Below are positions 20,583-30,936 of a stretch of DNA of 64,000 nucleotides, piece by piece. Position 1 is the first letter of the stretch, and every line of letters starts with the position of its first letter. Source of the DNA: Auanema rhodensis (Eukaryota; Nematoda; Chromadorea; Rhabditida; Rhabditidae). The position numbers and the translations under genes are program-made. A model generated the notes under the pieces. It worked only from the letters and a program-made list of their open reading frames with translations. It was not told the origin of the DNA and did no database searches. The stretch lies in contig OZ059895.1 of the NCBI GenBank assembly GCA_964057225.1, positions 10,106,001-10,170,000 on the forward strand, written 5' to 3'.

Positions 20583-20878
20583 TTTTTAACTAGAAAATAT
20601 CTTTCTTGCCCTGCAACAAGTTCGGAAGTTGAGAGAGTTTTTAGCGGTAGCGGCTTAATTTTAAATGACTTGAAATCGTCTATGTCCGACTCAACGCTTT
20701 CAATGTTAACATTTTTGAAATGTAACATTCCTTTGTTTGATTACAAATAAAATGTTCTGAGAAATCGCCTTGACAACGTATGTCTCTAAAAGAGGTCCGG
20801 GTCCGGTCCGGGATCCGCTCGGGTATTGCCTCAAAAAATGCGGCCCGGTCCGAAAAATTCTCGGTCCGAGCAGCCCTG
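20583..20878 (+). pseudogene. hAT transposase C-terminus with terminal repeat, copy 1
   Basis: Codes for about 55 aa (to 20750) with CPATSSEVERVFSGSG, the signature of the hAT C-terminal dimerisation domain (family known for ATS...ERxFS). A GC-rich tail with repeated GGTCCGG motifs follows and ends GAGCAGCCCTG at 20878; its complement CAGGGCTGCTC fits a hAT terminal inverted repeat. The rest of the transposase is absent on this strand, so only the 3' end of an element remains. Confidence 0.75.
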
Positions 20879-20879
20879 A

Positions 20880-21376
20880 TGCGTATCAATTGTATTTTTC
20901 CAGAAGTAATAAGGATGTGAACTATTGATACCAAGTGTGTCATATCTATCAATTTCCTTCAAAAATTGTAGTATTATTAAAAAAAGAGGAATCATTAATT
21001 TCTAACCGATTCTTCTATGTTTTGCGATATTGTGCTACTGGTCCATTCTTCAGAAATATTGTAGCTTGATTTTGTTGTATTTATGTTAACTGGTATTGGC
21101 CCTAGTTCATTTTGAATTTGTTTAAGAACTATGTCCTAAACTCAGTTCATTTTCAAGTTTTATTGAAGAAAAAACTACTTTCTGTTCTTGTGTAAAGAAC
21201 TTGTCTTTAAAACGGGGGTCCAGATAAGTTGCCACTGAGGAGTGAGGTGAGTTCAAAAAGTATGAATCTATTATTCGTTTTAATGAAGCGAGCAGGTTTT
21301 TTTTTGCATTTTTCATAGTTGTGGTTGAGAGCTCTAGGTTCCGGATTTTTTCGATCAAAAATTTGGTCATAGGCAA
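20880..21376 (-). pseudogene. hAT transposase middle fragment, copy 1
   Basis: The - strand frame 21122-21376 contains YLDPRFKDKFF, typical of the hAT/ZBED transposase core just before the C-terminal domain. After a stop, coding-like sequence resumes towards 20880 (FLKEIDRYDT, YYFWKN). It ends exactly where the terminal repeat of the oppositely oriented piece ends (20878), so two hAT fragments stand tail to tail. Broken; no function expected. Confidence 0.65.
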
Positions 21377-21720
21377 AACCTATATTGATAAAAACACATA
21401 AAGTAGCATAATAAAATGGTTACTAGTCCAGATATACTTGCATCCCGCGCTTGAAACTTGATTGTAATTTCGTTAAATGGATCAAGCAATTTAATCCTAA
21501 CATCTTGCCTTTACTGTTTCTATCTATGTCCAATCAAAATAAACATTGTTTAACCACTATACAACTGTGAAACCTTTCTTATTTTATTGAATTTGGATCT
21601 CATAAGATTTGATATCATTGATGGATACCGATGAAACGTTGAAAATTACATAACTAACATGGAATTGGAAAAAACTTTAATGAGGTCAAGTATGTAAACT
21701 ATTAAAAATCATTTATTTCC
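21377..21720 (+). repeat. Unassigned DNA then diverged satellite
   Basis: 21377-21501 is AT-rich with no recognised content. From about 21502 a diverged 400-bp monomer resumes, leading into the 5S copy at 21721. Confidence 0.7.
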
Positions 21721-21838
21721 GCTTACGACCATATCGCGTTGAAAGTACGCCATCACGTTCAATCTGGCAAGTCAAGCAACGTTGGGCCCGGTTAGTACTT
21801 GGATCGGACACGGCTTGGGATTCCCGGGTGCCGTAAGC
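21721..21838 (+). pseudogene. Diverged 5S rRNA copy, composite copy 1
   Basis: 118 nt and collinear with the 5S gene, but with substitutions in both halves: ATATCGCG near nt 12-18, CACGTTCAATC for CCCGTCCGATC, GGACACGGC for GGAGACGGC (C-box) and GATTCCC. Several fall in the internal promoter or conserved helices, so it is probably a pseudogene; transcription cannot be excluded. Confidence 0.75.
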
Positions 21839-22193
21839 TTTTCAAATTTTTTTAACGATCATGACACGTTGAAAGTACGCCATGCAGCTGATTTTCAATT
21901 TTAACTCTTCCGTAACAAATGTTTTCAAGTTTCAAGAAGTTTAACTCAGATAGCTCAACCCAAGGTAGCAAATTATCTTCAATCTTATTTCTATATTGCA
22001 GTTAAAAAGCAGTAGTTAATGAACCTTCATCTTACCTTCACTTTTTCTATCTATGTCCTATCAAAATAAACATTGTTTAATCACTATATATTTGTGAAAT
22101 CTTTTTTATTTTATTGAATTTGGAACTCATAAGATTTGATATCATTGATGAATCCAGATGAAACGTTGAAAATTACATAACTAACATGGAATT
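21839..22193 (+). repeat. Diverged satellite between composite copies 1 and 2
   Basis: One diverged monomer with a 5S head copy (GATCATGACACG...) near 21857. It ends in AACATGGAATT, the same junction to the LTR as at 18334. Confidence 0.85.
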
Positions 22194-22626
22194 TGTAACA
22201 TACATGTCTCAAAGGAAAGCAGCTGACCATGGCAGCTGCTATTATAAAACTAATGCAGATAGTTTTAAGACATTTTGAGAATATTCTAGATGTTTTTTTT
22301 ATAAGCTTTCTAACATTTTGTGTGAACTGAGTGGGAGTTGCATGGATATATAAACCTGAGTCTTCAACACTCAGGCATCTCATTTTCTCTTTATCTCATC
22401 ATCATCTCTTCATCTTCTCTTTCTTTTCTAGCTTAAATCTTTGTATAATTATATCATAATGCAAACAATAAACCTTTATATATTTTATCTCTTGTTTCTT
22501 ATTGCACCATACATTACACACTTATAGTTTAAATCATACTCAACCTCTCATAGTCTGTTGGGACTTCTCAACTTAAAACCATTAAGAATCTAAATAGAAC
22601 GTGGAGGTTTCACCGAGATCCTTCCA
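22194..22626 (+). promoter_or_regulatory. LTR-like promoter region, copy 2
   Basis: Same as 18335-18767, with TATATAAA at 22347-22354 and AATAAA at 22467-22472. Confidence 0.55.
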
Positions 22627-23397
22627 TTTGGACAGGATCTCGTAAAGAAACTCAAGCGCTACCTTCTACAACTCTTATTCAATTAAAAATCTTATCTCTC
22701 TAAAACAGTTAGCTTATAATATTTTTATTAAAAAATTCTAAAACTTTTCTATTAAAATCTATATCCAAAAACTCAGTTTTCTATTCATTATGTTATTCTC
22801 ATAAATCATTTTCATTTATTCATAAAAGTACCTATTTATCATTCTCTCTACCCAAAATCCTATATACGAAAAATTATTCAAATTCAATAAATAACTTTTC
22901 AAAGAATTATCAGTTTATTTTCACATTTTTTTGAACAAATATAGTTAATTTCTTTATAAAATTATATTCGAATTAAGAAATAAAAAGGAATATTGATTCT
23001 ATACCTCTCAATTTTGATCATCTTATCATACTATCTTTTCATTTTCTTTATGTTCGTTCATAAAACTATTATTCTACTACACTGTATTCTCATAAACCCA
23101 CCCCTTCGCCCCCCATAATTTAATAAGCAAGAAATCCCGTGTTAAACACGACAGCAAAAATTTTTATTAGGCGCAGCGTATCCGAATTCCGATTACCTTA
23201 GCACCTGAAAAAGGCGAAAAATAATTAAATTAATCAATAAGTTTTAAACACCCGCAGTAAGCTCATCCCCACCCCTACTAAACTCACCTTCATCCATTGA
23301 TCATTCTACATCTGGGCATTCTCTATCTCCGTCTCTTCCATCGCAAACTAATCAAGCAAATACTTTTGTTGCAGAAAACCAGAGAACTAACCCAAGA

Positions 23398-24258
23398 ATG
23401 GACCCAATGGACAAAGGCGCTCCACTTACGCAAACCTCGGGAAGGGCACCTGTTCTAACACCTACAATCATTCCTCAACCAGCAGCGATTCGGTCCGCTA
23501 TACGCGATATAAAAGCTTCACGCTACGATGGAAAAACACCATTCAACCGCTATTTGCTATACCTAGACGAATACTTCAACGGTACAAGAACAATTATGCC
23601 CAAACACCTTCAAAGCATACAATTATTCCTAGAGCATAACATGCTTCGGTCCACTTTCACCTGGGGGCTAATACCCAAAATAAGCAAACACGTTAGCCGT
23701 CTAGACCCACCAGACTTTGAGGAAGCTTACGAAATGGCCTTACGAGAAGAACTCTTTATACAAAATAAACCACCATCGTTTGTCAACAATAAGGAAAAGT
23801 CGTTCAATAACCTCAACATTCGAGACTCAAAGGACAACAACCAGTACCAGAGAAACAAATCCAAAGATTTCAAAGGAACCAAACCGATATATAATGGCAA
23901 ACCACAAAACCGATATCCGGACAGATACAACAACCAATATCGGCCTCATCAACACCACTACAAGAATCATAATTCACGATTCCCTCAAAATAAGGGATCA
24001 AGACAAAATTACTTCGACAGATCACGGAACAGAAGCCAGGAAAGACCATACTATCGAAACCGCGACCAGAACTATAGCGGACACAACAACCGGCGACAAT
24101 CGAATAATCACGAACAATACCCATCTCAATACAATCGAAGCCAATACAACAATTATAAAAGTCGCCCGCGCAGCCCCTCCAATGAACCAGAACGGTATAA
24201 AGAACGCACACAGAGCCCAAGAGTACGTTTTCAAGTCAATAACGTCACAGAAAACTAA
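23398..24258 (+). CDS. Gag-like protein, composite copy 2
   Basis: 286 aa from ATG to TAA. Residues 30-122 resemble a short capsid region (KISKHVSRLDPPDFEEAYEM), as in Ty3/gypsy Gag proteins. Residues 123-286 are rich in Asn, Arg, Gln and Tyr with no CxxC zinc knuckle, a basic RNA-binding tail like that of errantivirus-type Gag. It is shorter than usual Gag (400 or more), so an internal deletion in the capsid is possible. The next in-frame segment after the stop is env-like rather than pol. The frame is open; expression would come from the LTR-like promoter upstream. Ty3/gypsy assignment is inferred. Confidence 0.65.
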   Translation: MDPMDKGAPLTQTSGRAPVLTPTIIPQPAAIRSAIRDIKASRYDGKTPFNRYLLYLDEYFNGTRTIMPKHLQSIQLFLEHNMLRSTFTWGLIPKISKHVSRLDPPDFEEAYEMALREELFIQNKPPSFVNNKEKSFNNLNIRDSKDNNQYQRNKSKDFKGTKPIYNGKPQNRYPDRYNNQYRPHQHHYKNHNSRFPQNKGSRQNYFDRSRNRSQERPYYRNRDQNYSGHNNRRQSNNHEQYPSQYNRSQYNNYKSRPRSPSNEPERYKERTQSPRVRFQVNNVTEN

Positions 24259-25843
24259 GTACCGAACAACAACAAAAGCACCATTCTTTTACCTTTACCC
24301 CTCTTTATCACCATTATCGCATTCATCATAAACACATGCAGTGCAGAAACAACGTACCAGTTATGTGCAGAAAACAGAGGAGGAATATATGTCAAGCCAC
24401 CATCTCCAACAGCTTGTCGATCCATCGCACCAACTAATAACCATATCCAGAAGACTACAGCAGAAAAGTTCATCCAGAACCTACAACCAAAAGAATGGGA
24501 AGCATGGAAATGTGCAATCGAAACTTACCAACTCTGCATTCACGACGTTTTCTTCATCAGAGAAACTAATGTCTCACTAGCTAAAATTTCACCAACAACA
24601 CTGCAAGAATGTTTGTCAGCTTTTAAAGAAAGAATATTCAACGGTACCAACCTCCAAAGAGAAGCACCATTACTAATTGTATATGGAAACAAGAATGCGA
24701 ACAACGTACCAGATTCATAGCTGAACGAGGACACATGACCAGTCTACAATACAGTACTCTCAGATATATTCATAAACGACAACGGATGCACCCGTGACAA
24801 AGAACAATGCCTAACCAACAACGCTCTTATCATATGGACACCACCATCACAAAAACATAGTTGCTCTTACACTTCATTAGGCTCTCACGAAGTTTTTATA
24901 TTAAAAGACACCATATTGATTCCCGGAATTCAAAGTGCTTTTATCCTAAACAATAAAACATCGGAAAAAGAAGCCACCTCATGCTTACAAAAAGATATAT
25001 TTACTACAAGTAGTGGAACTCTAATCTCCTTCAACTCAACCTCAATCTTAGGACGATCAAGAAGACATGCAATCACGGAATACCCTAAAGGATTCTCGAC
25101 AGTTCATCAATACCCCTCGCTAAGATATTCAGCTAGCAAAACTGGAACTATTCTACTATATACAACCTATATTCAACGGAAAAGACTTGACATCCATTAC
25201 ATCCTCAATAACATAACAAATATGTTACCTAAGTATATCGCAATCTTCAACTACCTAGGTATAAATTTTGATGTTATCTAAAATCGTCTTATATGGCACA
25301 AATATGAAGACGTCAATATAGCCATTCTACACGCCCTAAGAGAAGCAGAAATAAGAGAAGCAACAAAAATTGCGATCGATAATCTATCGTATAAGGAACT
25401 TACGCATAAACTTAGCAAACGGACCACAATTAAGGATTTTAAGAAGACATTACCAACCAAAACAGGAGTACTATGAAATCGCAAAAGAAATTGCTTACTC
25501 ACTTGCGGAAATACCTACTACGTTAGCTACAGAAGAAACAACATCATCTTTAGAAGAATACTTATATCAACTCATGCCACCAAGAAAACCAAGACTCAGC
25601 AAGACACGAAACGATTTAGAATTGTACGAACAACTAGCACAAGCAAAAATATTCCTGAACGCAATAAACAATCCAAAGAAGCTACATTAAAAAAAAGAAT
25701 ACAAAGCAGAAATGAAGAAATGGATCAAATATGAAAAAGAACTAAACTTACAACCATTACAACTGCCAAACTACACAGTTATCTTCAATGGCGACGATAT
25801 ACATATTCTATGGTTTCCGGAAAAGAAATCCTACAAATTATAA
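24259..25843 (+). pseudogene. Env-like frame without pol, composite copy 2
   Basis: Continues in the gag frame straight after its TAA. The first part has a hydrophobic signal-peptide-like segment (24280-24345, LPLFITIIAFIINTCSA) and a Cys-containing, N-glycosylatable ectodomain-like stretch, but no ATG. In-frame stops stand at 24718-24720 (TAG) and 24736-24738 (TGA). The frame then reopens to 25281 with an RSRR furin-like site at 25054-25065, and after that stop there is a change of frame near 25470. Read as a decayed retroviral-type envelope once made from a spliced message. No specific envelope family could be recognised. Protease, RT and integrase are completely missing. Confidence 0.5.
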
Positions 25844-25868
25844 CATTACACAAGAGAATAGTGAAAAA

Positions 25869-26164
25869 TTTTTAACTAGAAAATATCTTTCTTGCCCTGC
25901 AACAAGTTCGGAAGTTGAGAGAGTTTTTAGCGGTAGCGGCTTAATTTTAAATGACTTGAAATCGTCTATGTCCGACTCAACGCTTTCAATGTTAACATTT
26001 TTGAAATGTAACATTCCTTTGTTTGATTACAAATAAAATGTTCTGAGAAATCGCCTTGACAACGTATGTCTCTAAAAGAGGTCCGGGTCCGGTCCGGGAT
26101 CCGCTCGGGTATTGCCTCAAAAAATGCGGCCCGGTCCGAAAAATTCTCGGTCCGAGCAGCCCTG
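25869..26164 (+). pseudogene. hAT transposase C-terminus with terminal repeat, copy 2
   Basis: Copy of 20583-20878 at +5,286: same ATSSEVERVF signature, GGTCCGG-rich tail and GCAGCCCTG terminus. Confidence 0.75.
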
Positions 26165-26165
26165 A

Positions 26166-26662
26166 TGCGTATCAATTGTATTTTTCCAGAAGTAATAAGG
26201 ATGTGAACTATTGATACCAAGTGTGTCATATCTATCAATTTCCTTCAAAAATTGTAGTATTATTAAAAAAAGAGGAATCATTAATTTCTAACCGATTCTT
26301 CTATGTTTTGCGATATTGTGCTACTGGTCCATTCTTCAGAAATATTGTAGCTTGATTTTGTTGTATTTATGTTAACTGGTATTGGCCCTAGTTCATTTTG
26401 AATTTGTTTAAGAACTATGTCCTAAACTCAGTTCATTTTCAAGTTTTATTGAAGAAAAAACTACTTTCTGTTCTTGTGTAAAGAACTTGTCTTTAAAACG
26501 GGGGTCCAGATAAGTTGCCACTGAGGAGTGAGGTGAGTTCAAAAAGTATGAATCTATTATTCGTTTTAATGAAGCGAGCAGGTTTTTTTTTGCATTTTTC
26601 ATAGTTGTGGTTGAGAGCTCTAGGTTCCGGATTTTTTCGATCAAAAATTTGGTCATAGGCAA
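26166..26662 (-). pseudogene. hAT transposase middle fragment, copy 2
   Basis: Copy of 20880-21376 at +5,286, with YLDPRFKDKFF on the - strand. Apparently unchanged. Confidence 0.65.
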
Positions 26663-27006
26663 AACCTATATTGATAAAAACACATAAAGTAGCATAATAA
26701 AATGGTTACTAGTCCAGATATACTTGCATCCCGCGCTTGAAACTTGATTGTAATTTCGTTAAATGGATCAAGCAATTTAATCCTAACATCTTGCCTTTAC
26801 TGTTTCTATCTATGTCCAATCAAAATAAACATTGTTTAACCACTATACAACTGTGAAACCTTTCTTATTTTATTGAATTTGGATCTCATAAGATTTGATA
26901 TCATTGATGGATACCGATGAAACGTTGAAAATTACATAACTAACATGGAATTGGAAAAAACTTTAATGAGGTCAAGTATGTAAACTATTAAAAATCATTT
27001 ATTTCC
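26663..27006 (+). repeat. Unassigned DNA then diverged satellite
   Basis: As 21377-21720; satellite resumes at about 26788. Confidence 0.7.
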
Positions 27007-27124
27007 GCTTACGACCATATCGCGTTAAAAGTACGCCATCACGTTCAATCTGGCAAGTCAAGCAACGTTGGGCCCGGTTAGTACTTGGATCGGACACGGC
27101 TTGGGATTCCCGGGTGCCGTAAGC
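27007..27124 (+). pseudogene. Diverged 5S rRNA copy, composite copy 2
   Basis: Same substitutions as 21721-21838 plus CGTTAAAAG for CGTTGAAAG. Shared changes show it was copied with the composite unit rather than exchanged with the main 5S genes. Confidence 0.75.
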
Positions 27125-27479
27125 TTTTCAAATTTTTTTAACGATCATGACACGTTGAAAGTACGCCATGCAGCTGATTTTCAATTTTAACTCTTCCGTA
27201 ACAAATGTTTTCAAGTTTCAAGCAGTTTAACTCAGATAGCTCAACCCAAGGTAGCAAATTATCTTCAATCTTATTTCTATATTGCAGTTAAAAAGCAGTA
27301 GTTAATGAACCTTCATCTTACCTTCACTTTTTCTATCTATGTCCTATCAAAATAAACATTGTTTAATCACTATATATTTGTGAAATCTTTTTTATTTTAT
27401 TGAATTTGGAACTCATAAGATTTGATATCATTGATGAATCCAGATGAAACGTTGAAAATTACATAACTAACATGGAATT
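27125..27479 (+). repeat. Diverged satellite between composite copies 2 and 3
   Basis: As 21839-22193, with minor differences (AAGCAGTTT versus AAGAAGTTT). Confidence 0.85.
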
Positions 27480-27912
27480 TGTAACATACATGTCTCAAAG
27501 GAAAGCAGCTGACCATGGCAGCTGCTATTATAAAACTAATGCAGATAGTTTTAAGACATTTTGAGAATATTCTAGATGTTTTTTTTATAAGCTTTCTAAC
27601 ATTTTGTGTGAACTGAGTGGGAGTTGCATGGATATATAAACCTGAGTCTTCAACACTCAGGCATCTCATTTTCTCTTTATCTCATCATCATCTCTTCATC
27701 TTCTCTTTCTTTTCTAGCTTAAATCTTTGTATAATTATATCATAATGCAAACAATAAACCTTTATATATTTTATCTCTTGTTTCTTATTGCACCATACAT
27801 TACACACTTATAGTTTAAATCATACTCAACCTCTCATAGTCTGTTGGGACTTCTCAACTTAAAACCATTAAGAATCTAAATAGAACGTGGAGGTTTCACC
27901 GAGATCCTTCCA
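27480..27912 (+). promoter_or_regulatory. LTR-like promoter region, copy 3
   Basis: Same as 22194-22626, with TATATAAA at 27633-27640 and AATAAA at 27753-27758. Confidence 0.55.
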
Positions 27913-28683
27913 TTTGGACAGGATCTCGTAAAGAAACTCAAGCGCTACCTTCTACAACTCTTATTCAATTAAAAATCTTATCTCTCTAAAACAGTTAGCT
28001 TATAATATTTTTATTAAAAAATTCTAAAACTTTTCTATTAAAATCTATATCCAAAAACTCAGTTTTCTATTCATTATGTTATTCTCATAAATCATTTTCA
28101 TTTATTCATAAAAGTACCTATTTATCATTCTCTCTACCCAAAATCCTATATACGAAAAATTATTCAAATTCAATAAATAACTTTTCAAAGAATTATCAGT
28201 TTATTTTCACATTTTTTTGAACAAATATAGTTAATTTCTTTATAAAATTATATTCGAATTAAGAAATAAAAAGGAATATTGATTCTATACCTCTCAATTT
28301 TGATCATCTTATCATACTATCTTTTCATTTTCTTTATGTTCGTTCATAAAACTATTATTCTACTACACTGTATTCTCATAAACCCACCCCTTCGCCCCCC
28401 ATAATTTAATAAGCAAGAAATCCCGTGTTAAACACGACAGCAAAAATTTTTATTAGGCGCAGCGTATCCGAATTCCGATTACCTTAGCACCTGAAAAAGG
28501 CGAAAAATAATTAAATTAATCAATAAGTTTTAAACACCCGCAGTAAGCTCATCCCCACCCCTACTAAACTCACCTTCATCCATTGATCATTCTACATCTG
28601 GGCATTCTCTATCTCCGTCTCTTCCATCGCAAACTAATCAAGCAAATACTTTTGTTGCAGAAAACCAGAGAACTAACCCAAGA

Positions 28684-29544
28684 ATGGACCCAATGGACAA
28701 AGGCGCTCCACTTACGCAAACCTCGGGAAGGGCACCTGTTCTAACACCTACAATCATTCCTCAACCAGCAGCGATTCGGTCCGCCATACGCGATATAAAA
28801 GCTTCACGCTACGATGGAAAAACACCATTCAACCGCTATTTACTATACCTAGACGAACACTTCAACGGTACAAGAACAATTATGCCCAAACACCTTCAAA
28901 GCATACAATTATTCCTAGAGCATAACATGCTTCGGTCCACTTTCACCTGGGGGCTAAGATCCAAAATAAGCAAACACGTTAGCCGTCTAGACCCACCAGA
29001 CTTTGAGGAAGCTTACGAAATGGCCTTACGAGAAGAACTCTTTATACAAAATAAACCACCATCGTTTGTCAACAATAAGGAAAAGTCGTTCAATAACCTC
29101 AACATTCGAGACTCAAAGGACAACAACCAGTACCAGAGAAACAAATCCAAAGATTTCAAAGGAACCAAACCGATATATAATGGCAAACGACACAACCAAT
29201 ATCCGGACAGATACAACAACCAATATCGGCCTCATCAACACCACTACAAGAATCATAATTCACGATTCCCTCAAAATAAGGGATCAAGACAAAATTACTT
29301 CGACAGATCACGGAACAGAAGCCAGGAAAGACCATACTATCGAAACCGCGACCAGAACTATAGCGGACACAACAACCGGCGACAATCGAATAATCACGAA
29401 CAATACCCATCTCAATACAATCGAAGCCAATACAACAATTATAAAAGTCGCCCGCGCAGCCCCTCCAATGAACCAGAACGGTATAAAGAACGCACACAGA
29501 GCCCAAGAGTACGTTTTCAAGTCAATAACGTCACAGAAAACTAA
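28684..29544 (+). CDS. Gag-like protein, composite copy 3
   Basis: 286 aa, open and of the same length as the copy at 23398, with a few amino-acid changes (DEHF for DEYF, LRSKISK, KRHNQYPD). That both long copies kept this frame open while the env-like frame holds stops suggests either very recent duplication or selection on gag alone. Confidence 0.65.
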   Translation: MDPMDKGAPLTQTSGRAPVLTPTIIPQPAAIRSAIRDIKASRYDGKTPFNRYLLYLDEHFNGTRTIMPKHLQSIQLFLEHNMLRSTFTWGLRSKISKHVSRLDPPDFEEAYEMALREELFIQNKPPSFVNNKEKSFNNLNIRDSKDNNQYQRNKSKDFKGTKPIYNGKRHNQYPDRYNNQYRPHQHHYKNHNSRFPQNKGSRQNYFDRSRNRSQERPYYRNRDQNYSGHNNRRQSNNHEQYPSQYNRSQYNNYKSRPRSPSNEPERYKERTQSPRVRFQVNNVTEN

Positions 29545-30936
29545 GTACCGAACAACAACAAAAGCACCATTCTTTTACCTTTACCCCTCTTTATCACCAT
29601 TATCGCATTCATCATAAACACATGCAGTGCAGAAACAACGTACCAGTTATGTGCAGAAAACAGAGGAGGAATATATGTCAAGCCACCATCTCCAACAGCT
29701 TGTCGATCCATCGCACCAACTAATAACCATATCCAGAAGACTACAGCAGAAAAGTTCATCCAGAACCTACAACCAAAAGAATGGGAAGCATGGAAATGTG
29801 CAATCGAAACTTACCAACTCTGCATTCACGACGTTTTCTTCATCAGAGAAACTAATGTCTCACTAGCTAAAATTTCACCAACAACACTGCAAGAATGTTT
29901 GTCAGCTTTTAAAGAAAGAATATTCAACGGTACCAACCTCCAAAGAGAAGCACCATTACTAATTGTATATGGAAACAAGAATGCGAACAACGTACCAGAT
30001 TCATAGCTGAACGAGGACACATGACCAGTCTACAATACAGTACTCTCAGATATATTCATAAACGACAACGGATGCACCCGTGACAAAGAACAATGCCTAA
30101 CCAACAACGCTCTTATCATATGGACACCACCATCACAAAAACATAGTTGCTCTTACACTTCATTAGGCTCTCACGAAGTTTTTATATTAAAAGACACCAT
30201 ATTGATTCCCGGAATTCAAAGTGCTTTTATCCTAAACAATAAAACATCGGAAAAAGAAGCCACCTCATGCTTACAAAAAGATATATTTACTACAAGTAGT
30301 GGAACTCTAATCTCCTTCAACTCAACCTCAATCTTAGGACGATCAAGAAGACATGCAATCACGGAATACCCTAAAGGATTCTCGACAGTTCATCAATACC
30401 CCTCGCTAAGATATTCAGCTAGCAAAACTGGAACTATTCTACTATATACAACCTATATTCAACGGAAAAGACTTGACATCCATTACATCCTCAATAACAT
30501 AACAAATATGTTACCTAAGTATATCGCAATCTTCAACTACCTAGGTATAAATTTTGATGTTATCTAAAATCGTCTTATATGGCACAAATATGAAGACGTC
30601 AATATAGCCATTCTACACGCCCTAAGAGAAGCAGAAATAAGAGAAGCAACAAAAATTGCGATCGATAATCTATCGTATAAGGAACTTACGCATAAACTTA
30701 GCAAACGGACCACAATTAAGGATTTTAAGAAGACATTACCAACCAAAACAGGAGTACTATGAAATCGCAAAAGAAATTGCTTACTCACTTGCGGAAATAC
30801 CTACTACGTTAGCTACAGAAGAAACAACATCATCTTTAGAAGAATACTTATATCAACTCATGCCACCAAGAAAACCAAGACTCAGCAAGACACGAAACGA
30901 TTTAGAATTGTACGAACAACTAGCACAAGCAAAAAT
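29545..30936 (+). pseudogene. Env-like frame without pol, composite copy 3
   Basis: Copy of 24259-25650 with the same two in-frame stops (30004-30006 and 30022-30024), so the defects predate the duplication. Cut at 30936; a short chimeric reading end follows and stops at 30970. Confidence 0.5.

Larger units (their letters stand above)
18335..22193 (+). repeat. Composite tandem unit, copy 1 (internally deleted)
   Basis: First of three copies of a composite block. It is offset from copy 2 by 3,859 bp up to about 19721 and by 5,286 bp after 19725, so it lacks 1,427 net bp of gag and env. Order: LTR promoter, leader, gag start, env-like tail, hAT fragments, satellite, diverged 5S, satellite. Confidence 0.9.
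22194..27479 (+). repeat. Composite tandem unit, copy 2 (complete, 5,286 bp)
   Basis: Complete period of the composite repeat. All landmarks recur 5,286 bp later in copy 3, with only scattered substitutions (for example in gag, LIPKISK versus LRSKISK, and KPQNRYPD versus KRHNQYPD). Confidence 0.93.
27480..30936 (+). repeat. Composite tandem unit, copy 3 (3'-truncated)
   Basis: Collinear with copy 2 until ACAAGCAAAAAT at 30936, where unrelated AT-rich DNA begins. The env tail, hAT fragments, satellite and 5S of the unit are missing. Confidence 0.9.

Noticed and set aside
20680..20952. 90-codon - strand frame across the hAT terminal region
   Set aside because: Runs through the GC-rich terminal repeat in the wrong frame for transposase.
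23717..24331. 204-codon overlapping + frame rich in Thr and Arg, and - strand frames in the same region
   Set aside because: Produced by the biased Asn/Arg/Gln codons of the gag tail; compositional shadow.
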